Assembly (NCBI GenBank): GCA_000961695.1 | Contig: LADW01000031.1 | Location: 62,001-126,000, forward strand | Source: Hyphomonadaceae bacterium BRH_c29 | Lineage (GTDB): Bacteria; Pseudomonadota; Alphaproteobacteria; Caulobacterales; Hyphomonadaceae | Reading direction: 5' to 3' | DNA length: 64,000 nucleotides | Shown here: positions 15,206 through 22,928 of the stretch, in pieces | Layout of the letters: every line of letters starts with the position of its first letter | How positions within the stretch are numbered: the first letter of the stretch is position 1 | The notes under the pieces: model-generated | Told to the model about the DNA's origin: nothing | Seen by the model: only the letters and a program-made list of their open reading frames with translations | Database searches by the model: none | Position numbers and translations under genes: made by a program

Positions 15206-15901
15206 TTACTGGCTGATCTGGGTCGTGTCGATCGTGACGCCAGCGCCCATGGTGGACGAGAGCGAGATCTTGCGCACGAACGTGCCCTTGGCGCCCGACG
15301 GACGGGACTTCACGAGGGCGTCGAGGAACGCGGAGATGTTCTTCGCGATGTCAGCTTCGGTGAACGAGGCCTTGCCGATGCCGGCGTGGATGATACCGGC
15401 TTTTTCGACGCGGAACTCGACCGAGCCGGACTTTGCGTCCTTGACGGCCTGAGCGACGTTCGGGGTCACGGTGCCAACTTTCGGGTTCGGCATCAGGCCA
15501 CGCGGGCCGAGCACCTTACCGAGACGGCCGACGACGGCCATCATGTCCGGCGTTGCGATGACACGGTCGAAGTCCATGAAGCCGCCCTGGATTTTCTCCA
15601 TGAGGTCTTCAGCGCCGACGATGTCAGCACCGGCAGCCGTGGCTTCTTCTGCCTTCTTGTCCTTCGCGAACACGGCGACGCGGACGTCTTTGCCCGTGCC
15701 AGCCGGCAGGTTGACCACACCGCGGACCATCTGGTCAGCGTATTTCGGGTCAACGCCGAGGTTCACGGCAATCTCGACGGTCTCGTCGAACTTTGCCTTG
15801 GCGTTGGACTTCACCAGCGCGACAGCGTCGGTGATGGTGTAGGATTTCGTCGTGTCGACGGTTTCTGCGATTGCGCGTGCGCGCTTACCTGCTTTTGCCA
15901 T
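15206..15901 (-). CDS. rplA: 50S ribosomal protein L1
   Basis: L1 forms the L1 stalk that guides deacylated tRNA from the E site, and is commonly a translational repressor of its own operon. The 231 residues match the family. Recognisable segments are [37 protein letters not shown] and [20 protein letters not shown]. It starts 5 bp after rplK ends and is followed by the terminator at 15144-15174. Confidence 0.99.
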   Translation of the reverse strand: MAKAGKRARAIAETVDTTKSYTITDAVALVKSNAKAKFDETVEIAVNLGVDPKYADQMVRGVVNLPAGTGKDVRVAVFAKDKKAEEATAAGADIVGAEDLMEKIQGGFMDFDRVIATPDMMAVVGRLGKVLGPRGLMPNPKVGTVTPNVAQAVKDAKSGSVEFRVEKAGIIHAGIGKASFTEADIAKNISAFLDALVKSRPSGAKGTFVRKISLSSTMGAGVTIDTTQISQ

Positions 15902-15906
15902 GGTGC

Positions 15907-16353
15907 TTACTCCACAACCGTGAGGCCCATCGCGCGGGCGGACCCGGCGATGATTTTGGCCGCTGCATCGAGGTCGTTGGCGTTCAGATCGACCATTTTC
16001 ATTTCGGCGATCTCCCGCACCTGCGCCATGGTCACCTGGCCGACCGTGTCGTAGCCCGGTTTCTTGGAGCCCGAAGCCGGCTTTTTGCCGAGCTTCAGTT
16101 TAGCGGCCTTCTTCAGCAGCACAGTCGCCGGAGGCGTCTTGGTGACGAAGGTGAACGATTTGTCCTGGTAATAGTCGATGACGACCGGGGTCGGCAGACC
16201 GGGTTCCATGCTCTGCGTCTTGGCGTTAAACGCCTTGCAGAATTCCATGATGTTGATACCGCGCTGACCGAGTGCCGGGCCGACGGGCGGCGACGGGTTG
16301 GCTTGGCCGGCGGGAATCTGGAGCTTGAGCTGCCCCAGCAGTTTCTTAGCCAT
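15907..16353 (-). CDS. rplK: 50S ribosomal protein L11
   Basis: L11 forms the GTPase-associated centre with 23S rRNA. The 148-residue protein has [20 protein letters not shown] with the flexible Pro-rich N-terminal hinge, FCKAFNA, and the C-terminal RNA-binding domain ending in [16 protein letters not shown] lies just before the ATG. It is the first gene of its unit here, with its own promoter (16461-16489); nusG and secE, its usual upstream partners, are replaced by a protease gene. Confidence 0.99.
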   Translation of the reverse strand: MAKKLLGQLKLQIPAGQANPSPPVGPALGQRGINIMEFCKAFNAKTQSMEPGLPTPVVIDYYQDKSFTFVTKTPPATVLLKKAAKLKLGKKPASGSKKPGYDTVGQVTMAQVREIAEMKMVDLNANDLDAAAKIIAGSARAMGLTVVE

Positions 16354-16378
16354 ATTGTCCTCTCGAACGTTTCAGATG

Positions 16379-16444
16379 GGGCGGTGGTCTTTCGATCCGC
16401 CCGGTTGCTTAGTGAGGTTCCGTGGTCTGGCCTGACTAAAGGCC
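16379..16444 (-). promoter_or_regulatory. Structured rplK leader
   Basis: GGGCGG/CCGCCC (16379-16384 with 16397-16402) and GGCCT/AGGCC (16429-16433 with 16440-16444) form two hairpins in the approximately 100-base 5' leader of rplK-rplA. This is where L1 autoregulation acts in other bacteria. The match to the L1-binding consensus was not tested. Confidence 0.35.
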
Positions 16445-16460
16445 TCCCACAGAAGCGGCG

Positions 16461-16489
16461 CATATGGCGCAAAGCAAAGTCGCGGTCAA
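16461..16489 (-). promoter_or_regulatory. Promoter of rplK-rplA
   Basis: On the minus strand TTGACC (16484-16489) lies 17 bases before CATATG (16461-16466), a good housekeeping arrangement. Transcription would begin near 16454, about 100 bases before rplK. Confidence 0.65.
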
Positions 16490-16511
16490 GCCGGACGGGC
16501 AGGCCCCTGCC

Positions 16512-17363
16512 CTACATCAGGGCATAGCCCTTGGCATTGATGTAGCGGACCAGTTCATCGGCGCGGCGGCCCGGGTCCGGGTGAGTGGACATGAATTCCG
16601 GCGGGCGCTGGCCCTTGGAATTGGAGTCCATCAGCTGCCACAGGCGCACCGACTGTTTCACGTCATAGCCAGCCTGGTGCATGTAATCGACGCCAAGCTT
16701 GTCGGCCTGCAGCTCATGCGCGCGACTGTAAGGCAGGATCACACCGAACTGCAGCGCCGCGCCGCCAAGCACGCCCAGCTGAGGGCCATACTTCGACAGG
16801 GTTTCGGACTGCGCCACCGCCACCTGGCCGACCGCTATGGCCATCTGGCCCACCATCTGCTGCGAATAGCGCGCTGCAGCGTGCTTGCCGACGACGTGGC
16901 CCGTTTCATGTCCGAGAACCGAAGACAGCTGATCGTCATTCTCGGTCAGTTCGGTAATACCACGATACACGCCGACCCGGTTGCCGGGCATCACGAACGC
17001 GTTCACGTCATCGGTGTCGAACACGGCCACGTCCCAGTTCTGCCCGGGCGCGATATGCCCCTGCTTCTCCGCCCCGTGCAGCGTCTTCTCCCACACGTTC
17101 AGGACGCGGCTCTTCAGCCGGGAGTTCGCCGTCACCGGCGTCTGCGCTTTCATATCGGTCCAGGCGGACGCGGCCATCGTGGCGATCTGGCTGTCACCGA
17201 CCAGAAGCAACTGGGATTGCCCGGTCGCCGCGTTGGTTTCACAGCCGGTGACGAACGGAAACACCGTGCCGGCGGCGAGACCCGAGATAATCGCCCGGCG
17301 CGACAGGTTGATGCGTGGGGCACCGTCGAGAATCGCGCTGTCGAAATTGATCCGTTGGGTCAT
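16512..17363 (-). CDS. M48-family zinc metalloprotease, lipoprotein
   Basis: A 283-residue secreted zinc endopeptidase of the M48 (LoiP/YcaL/BepA-like) type. HETGH (152-156) supplies two zinc ligands and the catalytic Glu. HELQADKLGVDYM supplies the downstream Glu ligand. The N-terminus has SRRAII, a hydrophobic run, then VTGC with Cys41 as the probable lipidation site; the paired Arg makes Tat export possible. The ATG at 17363 has GGAG six bases upstream, and an earlier in-frame ATG lacks such a site. Relatives degrade misassembled outer-membrane proteins. It reads toward rplK but the rplK promoter lies between them. Confidence 0.85.
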   Translation of the reverse strand: MTQRINFDSAILDGAPRINLSRRAIISGLAAGTVFPFVTGCETNAATGQSQLLLVGDSQIATMAASAWTDMKAQTPVTANSRLKSRVLNVWEKTLHGAEKQGHIAPGQNWDVAVFDTDDVNAFVMPGNRVGVYRGITELTENDDQLSSVLGHETGHVVGKHAAARYSQQMVGQMAIAVGQVAVAQSETLSKYGPQLGVLGGAALQFGVILPYSRAHELQADKLGVDYMHQAGYDVKQSVRLWQLMDSNSKGQRPPEFMSTHPDPGRRADELVRYINAKGYALM

Positions 17364-17490
17364 GGGGCTCTCCAAAAATCTGGCCAAAAATCGGGTGGGG
17401 CAAGGTTAAACCTGCGCTGGCAAAAAGCAATCGCACCCCGCCTTAATGCGCTCCACCCTCACCGGTTCCGGCTGAACCCTGCCTGAATGG

Positions 17491-19476
17491 TCAGACGCTT
17501 TCAGCGTCACCGACCAAAACAGCCGCCTGCTCCACCCAGCCTTCGCGGACGATGCGGCCGTTGAAATTGAGATGCTCATCGACCCAGGCGACATTCTCCG
17601 GCGACCAAGCTGCGATCTGGTCATAGTGCCAGACGCCCAGCTCGTTCAGCAGGACCTGGATCTTCGGACCGATGCCGCCAATCAGGGTCAGATCGTCCGG
17701 ATGGCCCTCGACAGGCCCCGGCATGGACAGGGGGCGCTCAGACACGGCCTCTCCGGTCGGCTCGTAGGAGAGGTCCGCTTCGCCATCCTCATCTTCGTCC
17801 TCGACCTCGTCGTCAAACGCGTCGGCGTCATCTTCCGACTCGTCTTCATCCTCATCGGCCTCGTCCAGCTCATCGTCTTCGGCGTCAGCATCGATTTCGT
17901 CAGACTCGTCGTCGTCTTCGGAGTCATCCGCTTCGTCTGACTCCTCATCATCATCCTCGGCGTCGGCTTCATACTCGCCGTCGTCTTCGTCGTACTCGCC
18001 GTCCTCATCGTCCTCGGACTCTTCGAGGTCGTCCTCGTCTTCGTCCTCATCCTCGTCTTCAGACTCTTCGAGATCGACTTCATCATCCTCATCGGACTCG
18101 TCGTCATCTTCCTCGGATGCGTCATCATCCTCGTCGGCGTCGAAGTCATCGTCTTCGTCAGAAGCCTCTTCGTCTTCGTCGTCGGCTTCGTCTTCCTCAT
18201 CACTCTCGTCGTCTTCGTCGGTCTCGGACTCATCGTCTTCGGAAGCCTCGTCTTCGAGGTCTTCTGCGTCGTCGTCCTCGTCTTCGACGTCGCCGTCCGC
18301 GTCTTCATCGTCTTCGACATCATCAAGGTCGTCTGACAGCTCTTCTTCGTCGTCTTCGACGAAATCTTGCTCGTCATATTCCTCGTCCGAGAGGACATCC
18401 TCGTCAGCGTGATCCGCCTCGTCGAGGGATTCCTCTTCGTCGTTCGACACGTCAGCGAACGGGTCTTCTTCAGCTTCCGCCTCGGCGAGGTCTTCCTCGA
18501 CCAGAACAGCTTCGACCGCCTCAGCAATCTCTTCCTCGACCGCCTCGTCTTCTTCGGCAACGACGTGCGGGTCATCAAGCTCGTCCAGCGTCGCCTCAGC
18601 GCCGATCAGCACATCGTCCGCGAGAGGCTCAGCAGCTTCTTCGACAAACGCCTCAGCGTCGGACACTTCCACCGCATCCGCCTCTTCCATGCCGCCCTCG
18701 AAATAGGCCAGGCGCCCTTCAAGGAAGCGGTTCCGCCAGCGCAGGCGCGCCATTTCCTCATTGCTGTCGTCCGGCGCAGCAGGAGGGGCCTCTGCCGGCA
18801 CCTTGGCCAGCTCGGCTTCCAGCGATTCCACGCGCTGTTTCAGATAGTCCGCTTGCCATTTCAGCTTGGACAGGCCTTCCTCGTCGACCGAAGGGATGGC
18901 TGCCATCACAGGCGCAGCCTCCGCCGCAACGGCGGGTGCAGCGCTGGCCTCTGCAAGCTGAGCTTCCAGACGCTGCACACGCGCTTCGAGATGGCGATTG
19001 CGCCAGATCAGTGAGGGGGTTTCTTCCTCGTCCCCTGCTCCGCCAGTAGATGCGGCGGCAACCGGCTGAACCTCATCCGCCGGCACGCAGGCCGGAGGCA
19101 GAACGATGGTTGGCATCTCGGTCTTGTCACCGGTTGGCGCGGTTGCGGGCGCACTTGCCGGAGTTCTGCCAGCGCTCGATTTCAGCGCATTCAGCTCGGC
19201 CTTTGCCTTCTGCAGTTCGGTTGTCAGGTCAGAGATCTTGCGCGCCGAGGCGTCCGCGACACTGCCGCCTTCGCCCCGCTGGGCCCGCTGGGCCGCAAAC
19301 AGGCTTTCGATTTCCTCACGCGCCTGTTCCAGCTCCGTCAGCGCAATGTCCTTGTCGACAATGGACTTGCGCATTTTCCCGGTCAGCAGAATGCCGCGCA
19401 CGGTCCAGCCGAGCATCAGGGCGAAAACTGCAGCCGCTGTCAGCGCCATCCACATATGCGTTACAAGCCAAGCCAT
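17491..19476 (-). CDS. Membrane-anchored coiled-coil protein with hyperacidic linker and C-terminal helix-hairpin-helix
   Basis: The 661 residues fall into distinct parts. A transmembrane helix lies at 10-31, then a coiled coil (about 35-100). A W/R/L motif is repeated three times: SLIWRNRHLEARVQRLEAQL near 155, SKLKWQADYLKQRVESLEAE near 203, and ARLRWRNRFLEGRLAYFEGG near 243. A nearly pure Asp/Glu/Ser linker runs from about 265 to 575. The C-terminal HhH-type domain has LTLIGGIGPKIQVLLNELGV. That domain resembles the tail of many alphaproteobacterial proteins of unknown function. The start overlaps the stop of the upstream OmpA-like gene (TAATG), so the two are probably translated together. 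An envelope-associated scaffold role is inference. Confidence 0.8.
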   Translation of the reverse strand: MAWLVTHMWMALTAAAVFALMLGWTVRGILLTGKMRKSIVDKDIALTELEQAREEIESLFAAQRAQRGEGGSVADASARKISDLTTELQKAKAELNALKSSAGRTPASAPATAPTGDKTEMPTIVLPPACVPADEVQPVAAASTGGAGDEEETPSLIWRNRHLEARVQRLEAQLAEASAAPAVAAEAAPVMAAIPSVDEEGLSKLKWQADYLKQRVESLEAELAKVPAEAPPAAPDDSNEEMARLRWRNRFLEGRLAYFEGGMEEADAVEVSDAEAFVEEAAEPLADDVLIGAEATLDELDDPHVVAEEDEAVEEEIAEAVEAVLVEEDLAEAEAEEDPFADVSNDEEESLDEADHADEDVLSDEEYDEQDFVEDDEEELSDDLDDVEDDEDADGDVEDEDDDAEDLEDEASEDDESETDEDDESDEEDEADDEDEEASDEDDDFDADEDDDASEEDDDESDEDDEVDLEESEDEDEDEDEDDLEESEDDEDGEYDEDDGEYEADAEDDDEESDEADDSEDDDESDEIDADAEDDELDEADEDEDESEDDADAFDDEVEDEDEDGEADLSYEPTGEAVSERPLSMPGPVEGHPDDLTLIGGIGPKIQVLLNELGVWHYDQIAAWSPENVAWVDEHLNFNGRIVREGWVEQAAVLVGDAESV

Positions 19477-20936
19477 TATTCGCTCCGTGTCAGAACCCTG
19501 AACTCAATAAACCGGTTCGCAGCCCGGTCTGCCTCTGCGTCAATAGACTGCGCAAGCTGGTCTGGGCCATAGCCAAGCGCAGACATCCGGGCCGGGTCAA
19601 ACCCTGATGCCAATATAAACGTCACCACTGCTTCCGCGCGGGCCGTGCCGAGTGCAATATCTGCATCAGGATCCGTCTCCGCATCTCCATAACCCTGCAC
19701 GCCCAGTATCAGGTCAGATGGGCAGAGATGTGACACTGCCAGCAATTTATCCAGCGCCGCGCCGCTGTCGCGGGAAAGCACCGCGCTGCCTGGGTCAAAC
19801 CGGATCGGATTGGCCGTCAGCACCGCATCGAAAGCTGTCTGGCAGGATGCCGCCGGATCGGTGTCAAAGCGGATGCCATCCACTTCCGGAACCGGCACGT
19901 TGACGGGATAGGCCCAGACGGTTGCGGGCCAGTCGCCACCGGCGCTGTTCATGTCCTGCGTCAGGTAGTCCAGCGTGCTCGCCGGCGCTTCGCCCTCGAC
20001 GGCAAGGCCGACATCGCCCTCCCCCGGATAGACGCCCATCTCGCCATTCCGGAAGCGCGCAAAATGCGGCAGGCCTGCCCGCACGCTGTCCAGCCAGCCA
20101 GCCGGCATGGCCGGGGCAAGCTCCATCTGATCAATGACTTCGCCGCCATAGTTGGCCTGCGCAATGCCCAGCAATTCGCGCCGCTCTTCGTCACTGTGCA
20201 CCTTGCCGGACAGGACAAGCCCGTCGCCGGTATGCAGCGCCGACCAGACCGGCAGCCCATGGATCAGCGGCTCGCCGCGATACGGTGCCGTGAGGGTCGA
20301 AACTTTGGCAGACAGGCGGGCGCGCTCGGCCGGGTCCGGCGCCAGACCGCTCACCCGCAGTGTGTCGTCCATCAGATGCACCTCGCCGGAATCCAGTTCG
20401 CTCAGCAGGTCGAGTCCAAACCGGGCGACGCCCTGCCAGTTACCGCCCGGCGAACCTGCCGCGACCTGCATATGGCTTTCGGGGAGAATGCCGCCGGAAT
20501 AGCGCGCCGCTTCCGCTTCGATCTGTTCCGCGATCCGCCGCGATGGCACATATCCAGACAGGACAATCCGGCCATCCGCCAGTTTCTCGGCGCGCCAGAC
20601 ATAAGGCGAAACAGGCCGGGCCGGATCGACGGCCACTTCCACAACCGTCACACCGCCAAGGACGACGCCCCCGCCCCAAGCGGCGTGCAGGACCGCTTCA
20701 GCCGCGTCCATAGCCGCGTCCTCCGAGGGCGCGGCCCCCAGAAGCACGGCGCGTTGGCCGTTCATGCGTACATGCGCCCAGTCAAAACCATTCTGGGCAA
20801 GGGCGGCGTTGGCATCCTGCTCAAGCTGCGCGGCCAGGTTTGCAGGCCGCTGCGGAGACTGATAGAGCCCCCACCATCCCGTTGCCAGAAGGCCTGCGAG
20901 CGCGATGAACGCAAACAGGTAATCAAGCATTTTCAT
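19476..20936 (-). CDS. OmpA-family protein with BON-like repeats
   Basis: The 486-residue protein begins with a transmembrane segment (LDYLFAFIALAGLLATGWWGL). Several BON-like units of about 70-100 residues follow. The end is an OmpA-type peptidoglycan-binding domain of roughly 125 residues (GYGDAETDPDADIALGTARA, then SALGYGPDQL and NRFIEFRVL). The usual NRRVEI ending is changed to NRFIEF. This layout resembles the mycobacterial ArfA/OmpATb arrangement. ATG 20936 is chosen because the membrane segment follows at once; an AGGAG lies 16 bases upstream inside the loop of a CTAAC/GTTAG hairpin, an unusual spacing, so the start is uncertain. It is coupled to the downstream gene by TAATG. Confidence 0.8.
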   Translation of the reverse strand: MKMLDYLFAFIALAGLLATGWWGLYQSPQRPANLAAQLEQDANAALAQNGFDWAHVRMNGQRAVLLGAAPSEDAAMDAAEAVLHAAWGGGVVLGGVTVVEVAVDPARPVSPYVWRAEKLADGRIVLSGYVPSRRIAEQIEAEAARYSGGILPESHMQVAAGSPGGNWQGVARFGLDLLSELDSGEVHLMDDTLRVSGLAPDPAERARLSAKVSTLTAPYRGEPLIHGLPVWSALHTGDGLVLSGKVHSDEERRELLGIAQANYGGEVIDQMELAPAMPAGWLDSVRAGLPHFARFRNGEMGVYPGEGDVGLAVEGEAPASTLDYLTQDMNSAGGDWPATVWAYPVNVPVPEVDGIRFDTDPAASCQTAFDAVLTANPIRFDPGSAVLSRDSGAALDKLLAVSHLCPSDLILGVQGYGDAETDPDADIALGTARAEAVVTFILASGFDPARMSALGYGPDQLAQSIDAEADRAANRFIEFRVLTRSE

Positions 20937-21033
20937 TCGGGACCCCGCTAACCTCCTGTTAGGCATTCCCTTTGCTTTGGGATGCCCTATTCAGGGACCC
21001 GTCGCAAGAGTCCCGCCGCACGCTCAGGCCTAC

Positions 21034-21855
21034 ATGAAACGACCACCCGAAACCCTGACCTCGCCGTCCAATCCCCTGATCAAGACCCTGAAGGGCCTTG
21101 AAAGGAAGAAGGAACGCCAGGCGACCGGCCTGTTCCTGGCGGAGGGGGCGCGGCTGGTTGAGCAGGGTCTGGCCAATGGTTGGCAGCCGGACACGGTTGT
21201 GGTGGCCACGGCCGTCGCCGACCGTCCGCATATCGCGGCGCTGGCCGAGCGGGCCGAGGCGGCCGGGGCGCGGATCGTGCTGGTGCCGGACCGGCTGATG
21301 AGCAAGGTCACCCACAAGGACAATGCGCAGGCCGTTATCGCCACGTTCAGGCAGCGCAGGATCACACTGGATCACATCAGGATCACGGATAAGGCCCGCA
21401 AAGCCCTCTATATCGCGCTCTATGAAGTGCGCGATCCGGGCAATCTGGGCACCATCCTCAGGACCGCCGACTGCGCCGGGGCGGACGGGGTCATCCTGGT
21501 CGGAACCTGTTGTGACCCTTACAGTTTCGAGGCCGTGCGCGCGTCCATGGGATCGGTCTTCGACATCCCCTTTGCCGCCGCCTCCTACGAAGAATTCGAA
21601 GCCTGGCGCCGCGAGGCCGGCCTCACCTCCGTCGCCGCCTCCGTCAACGGCACCGCCCGCCACGATCTGGTGGATCTGCAACAGGATACAGTGATCCTGA
21701 TGGGCAATGAACAGGCCGGCCTGCCGCCCGAAGTCGAGGCCGACTGCGACCAGCTGGTCCTCATCCCCATGCGCGGCGGCGCCGACAGCCTGAACCTTGC
21801 CCAGGCCACTGCGATCATGGTCTATGAGACCTGGCGGCAGCGGGATTTCCAATGA
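21034..21855 (+). CDS. TrmH/SpoU-family RNA 2'-O-methyltransferase
   Basis: A SAM-dependent methyltransferase expected to methylate a ribose 2'-OH in rRNA or tRNA. The 273 residues contain all three SPOUT knot motifs: DPGNLGTILRTADCAGADG (about 134-152), MGNEQAGLP (223-231) and SLNLAQATAI (252-261). The N-terminal part (SNPLIKTLKGLERKKERQAT) matches the RNA-binding domain of RlmB/TsnR-like members. The ATG at 21034 is preferred because an upstream extension to 20977 has no conserved sequence. No good Shine-Dalgarno is visible. Its stop overlaps the next start (ATGA). The exact target nucleotide is unknown. Confidence 0.9.
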   Translation: MKRPPETLTSPSNPLIKTLKGLERKKERQATGLFLAEGARLVEQGLANGWQPDTVVVATAVADRPHIAALAERAEAAGARIVLVPDRLMSKVTHKDNAQAVIATFRQRRITLDHIRITDKARKALYIALYEVRDPGNLGTILRTADCAGADGVILVGTCCDPYSFEAVRASMGSVFDIPFAAASYEEFEAWRREAGLTSVAASVNGTARHDLVDLQQDTVILMGNEQAGLPPEVEADCDQLVLIPMRGGADSLNLAQATAIMVYETWRQRDFQ

Positions 21856-22745
21856 AAACAGAGACAAAGCTGCTGATCGCCGACGACTGGGACGACTATG
21901 CCCTGCTCGATTCCGGCCACCTGCAGAAGCTGGAGCGCTTCGGCAGCCAGACCGTCATCCGCCCCGACCCGCAAGCCTTCTGGGAGCCCGCCCGCCCGGT
22001 AGACACCTGGCGCGCCGATGCGCGTTTCTCCAGCAAAAACAATGATGAAGACGGCTCCGGCAACTGGGAAATACTCTCCCCCACGGCGCAGGACACCTGG
22101 CCGATGCGCTGGAACGGCCTGACCTTCAATGCCCGCCGCACCGCCTTCCGCCACATGGGCATTTTCCAGGAACATTCGGTCCACTGGCGCTTCGCACAGG
22201 ACCAGATCCGGGCCGCCAAAGCCCCCGTCAAGGCATTGAATTTGTTCGGTTATACCGGAATGATGTCACTCGCCTGCGGCGCTGCCGGGGCGGATGTCGT
22301 CCATCTGGATGCCAGCCCGAAATCGAATGCCTATGGCAAGGAAAACCAGACCCTCAGCGGCCTCGACGACAAGCCCATCCGCTGGATCGCCGACGACGCG
22401 ATGAAGTTCACCGCACGCGAAATCCGGCGCGGCAACCGCTATGACGCCATCATCCTGGACCCACCGAAATTCGGCCGCGGGCCCAAGAATGAGACCTGGC
22501 GATTTGAAGAAAATCTCCCGGAATTACTGGACACTGTGCGCGACCTCCTAAGTGAGCGCCCACGTTTCGTGATCCTCACGGCCTATGCCGTTCGCCTGTC
22601 CTATATCGCCCTGGCCCAGGCCCTGGCAGACCGATTGCGCCCCTTTGGCGGAACCATGGAAATGGGCGAAATGGCCCTGCCCCAGAAGGACTCTGACCGC
22701 CTCCTGCCGACGGCGATCTATGCCCGGTGGCGCGCCAGCGATTGA
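21852..22745 (+). CDS. Class I SAM-dependent RNA methyltransferase (RlmI/RlmK-like, lacking PUA)
   Basis: The 297-residue protein has a Rossmann methyltransferase fold: LNLFGYTGMMSLACGAAGAD (129-148) binds SAM, and DPPKFGRG (203-210) is the catalytic-loop motif seen in COG1092 rRNA m5C methyltransferases. The N-terminal PUA domain of RlmI is missing, replaced by a short beta-rich region. It overlaps the SpoU gene by four bases (ATGA), so two RNA modifiers are made from one message. The substrate is inferred from family only. Confidence 0.85.
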   Translation: MKTETKLLIADDWDDYALLDSGHLQKLERFGSQTVIRPDPQAFWEPARPVDTWRADARFSSKNNDEDGSGNWEILSPTAQDTWPMRWNGLTFNARRTAFRHMGIFQEHSVHWRFAQDQIRAAKAPVKALNLFGYTGMMSLACGAAGADVVHLDASPKSNAYGKENQTLSGLDDKPIRWIADDAMKFTAREIRRGNRYDAIILDPPKFGRGPKNETWRFEENLPELLDTVRDLLSERPRFVILTAYAVRLSYIALAQALADRLRPFGGTMEMGEMALPQKDSDRLLPTAIYARWRASD

Positions 22746-22781
22746 TCCCGCCGGGTTGTTGGATAAGTCCGCCCCGGGACC

Positions 22782-22825
22782 ACATAAAACACACTATAAA
22801 CACCATATAAGGACCGTATAAACGG
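22782..22825. repeat. Four imperfect 11-bp TATAA-type tandem repeats
   Basis: Four units follow one another without gaps: ACATAAAACAC, ACTATAAACAC, CATATAAGGAC, CGTATAAACGG. The last three share TATAA at exact 11-bp spacing (22795, 22806, 22817). The stretch lies between the methyltransferase stop and the convergent TonB-receptor terminator, in otherwise GC-rich DNA. Confidence 0.6.
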
Positions 22826-22869
22826 CCCCCCACGCCTGCACGCGTCTTTATTCCCCTGACATCCGGACA

Positions 22870-22901
22870 AAAGAAAACGGCGGTCCCGAAAGACCGCCGT
22901 T
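22870..22901 (-). terminator. Terminator of the TonB-dependent receptor gene
   Basis: AACGGCGGTC (22876-22885) pairs perfectly with GACCGCCGTT (22892-22901) around a six-base loop. The minus-strand stem is followed by a T-rich TTCTTTT tail. Confidence 0.85.
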
Positions 22902-22928
22902 CCCAATTTTGCCGTTTGGCGAGCCGAC

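Noticed and set aside
16354-16511. Search for tRNA-Trp or secE before rplK
   Set aside because: The gap holds only the rplK promoter and leader hairpins. No cloverleaf or short membrane-protein frame was found.
17780-18560. Possible CRISPR or tandem-repeat array in the GAN-rich stretch
   Set aside because: There are no equal-length repeats with unique spacers. It is a coding low-complexity region in frame with the 661-residue gene.
17688-18600. Frames very rich in Thr/Lys/Arg or Ser beside the hyperacidic linker, and likewise at 34613-35427
   Set aside because: They are other-frame readings of the Asp/Glu codon repeat of the real genes and have no ribosome sites.
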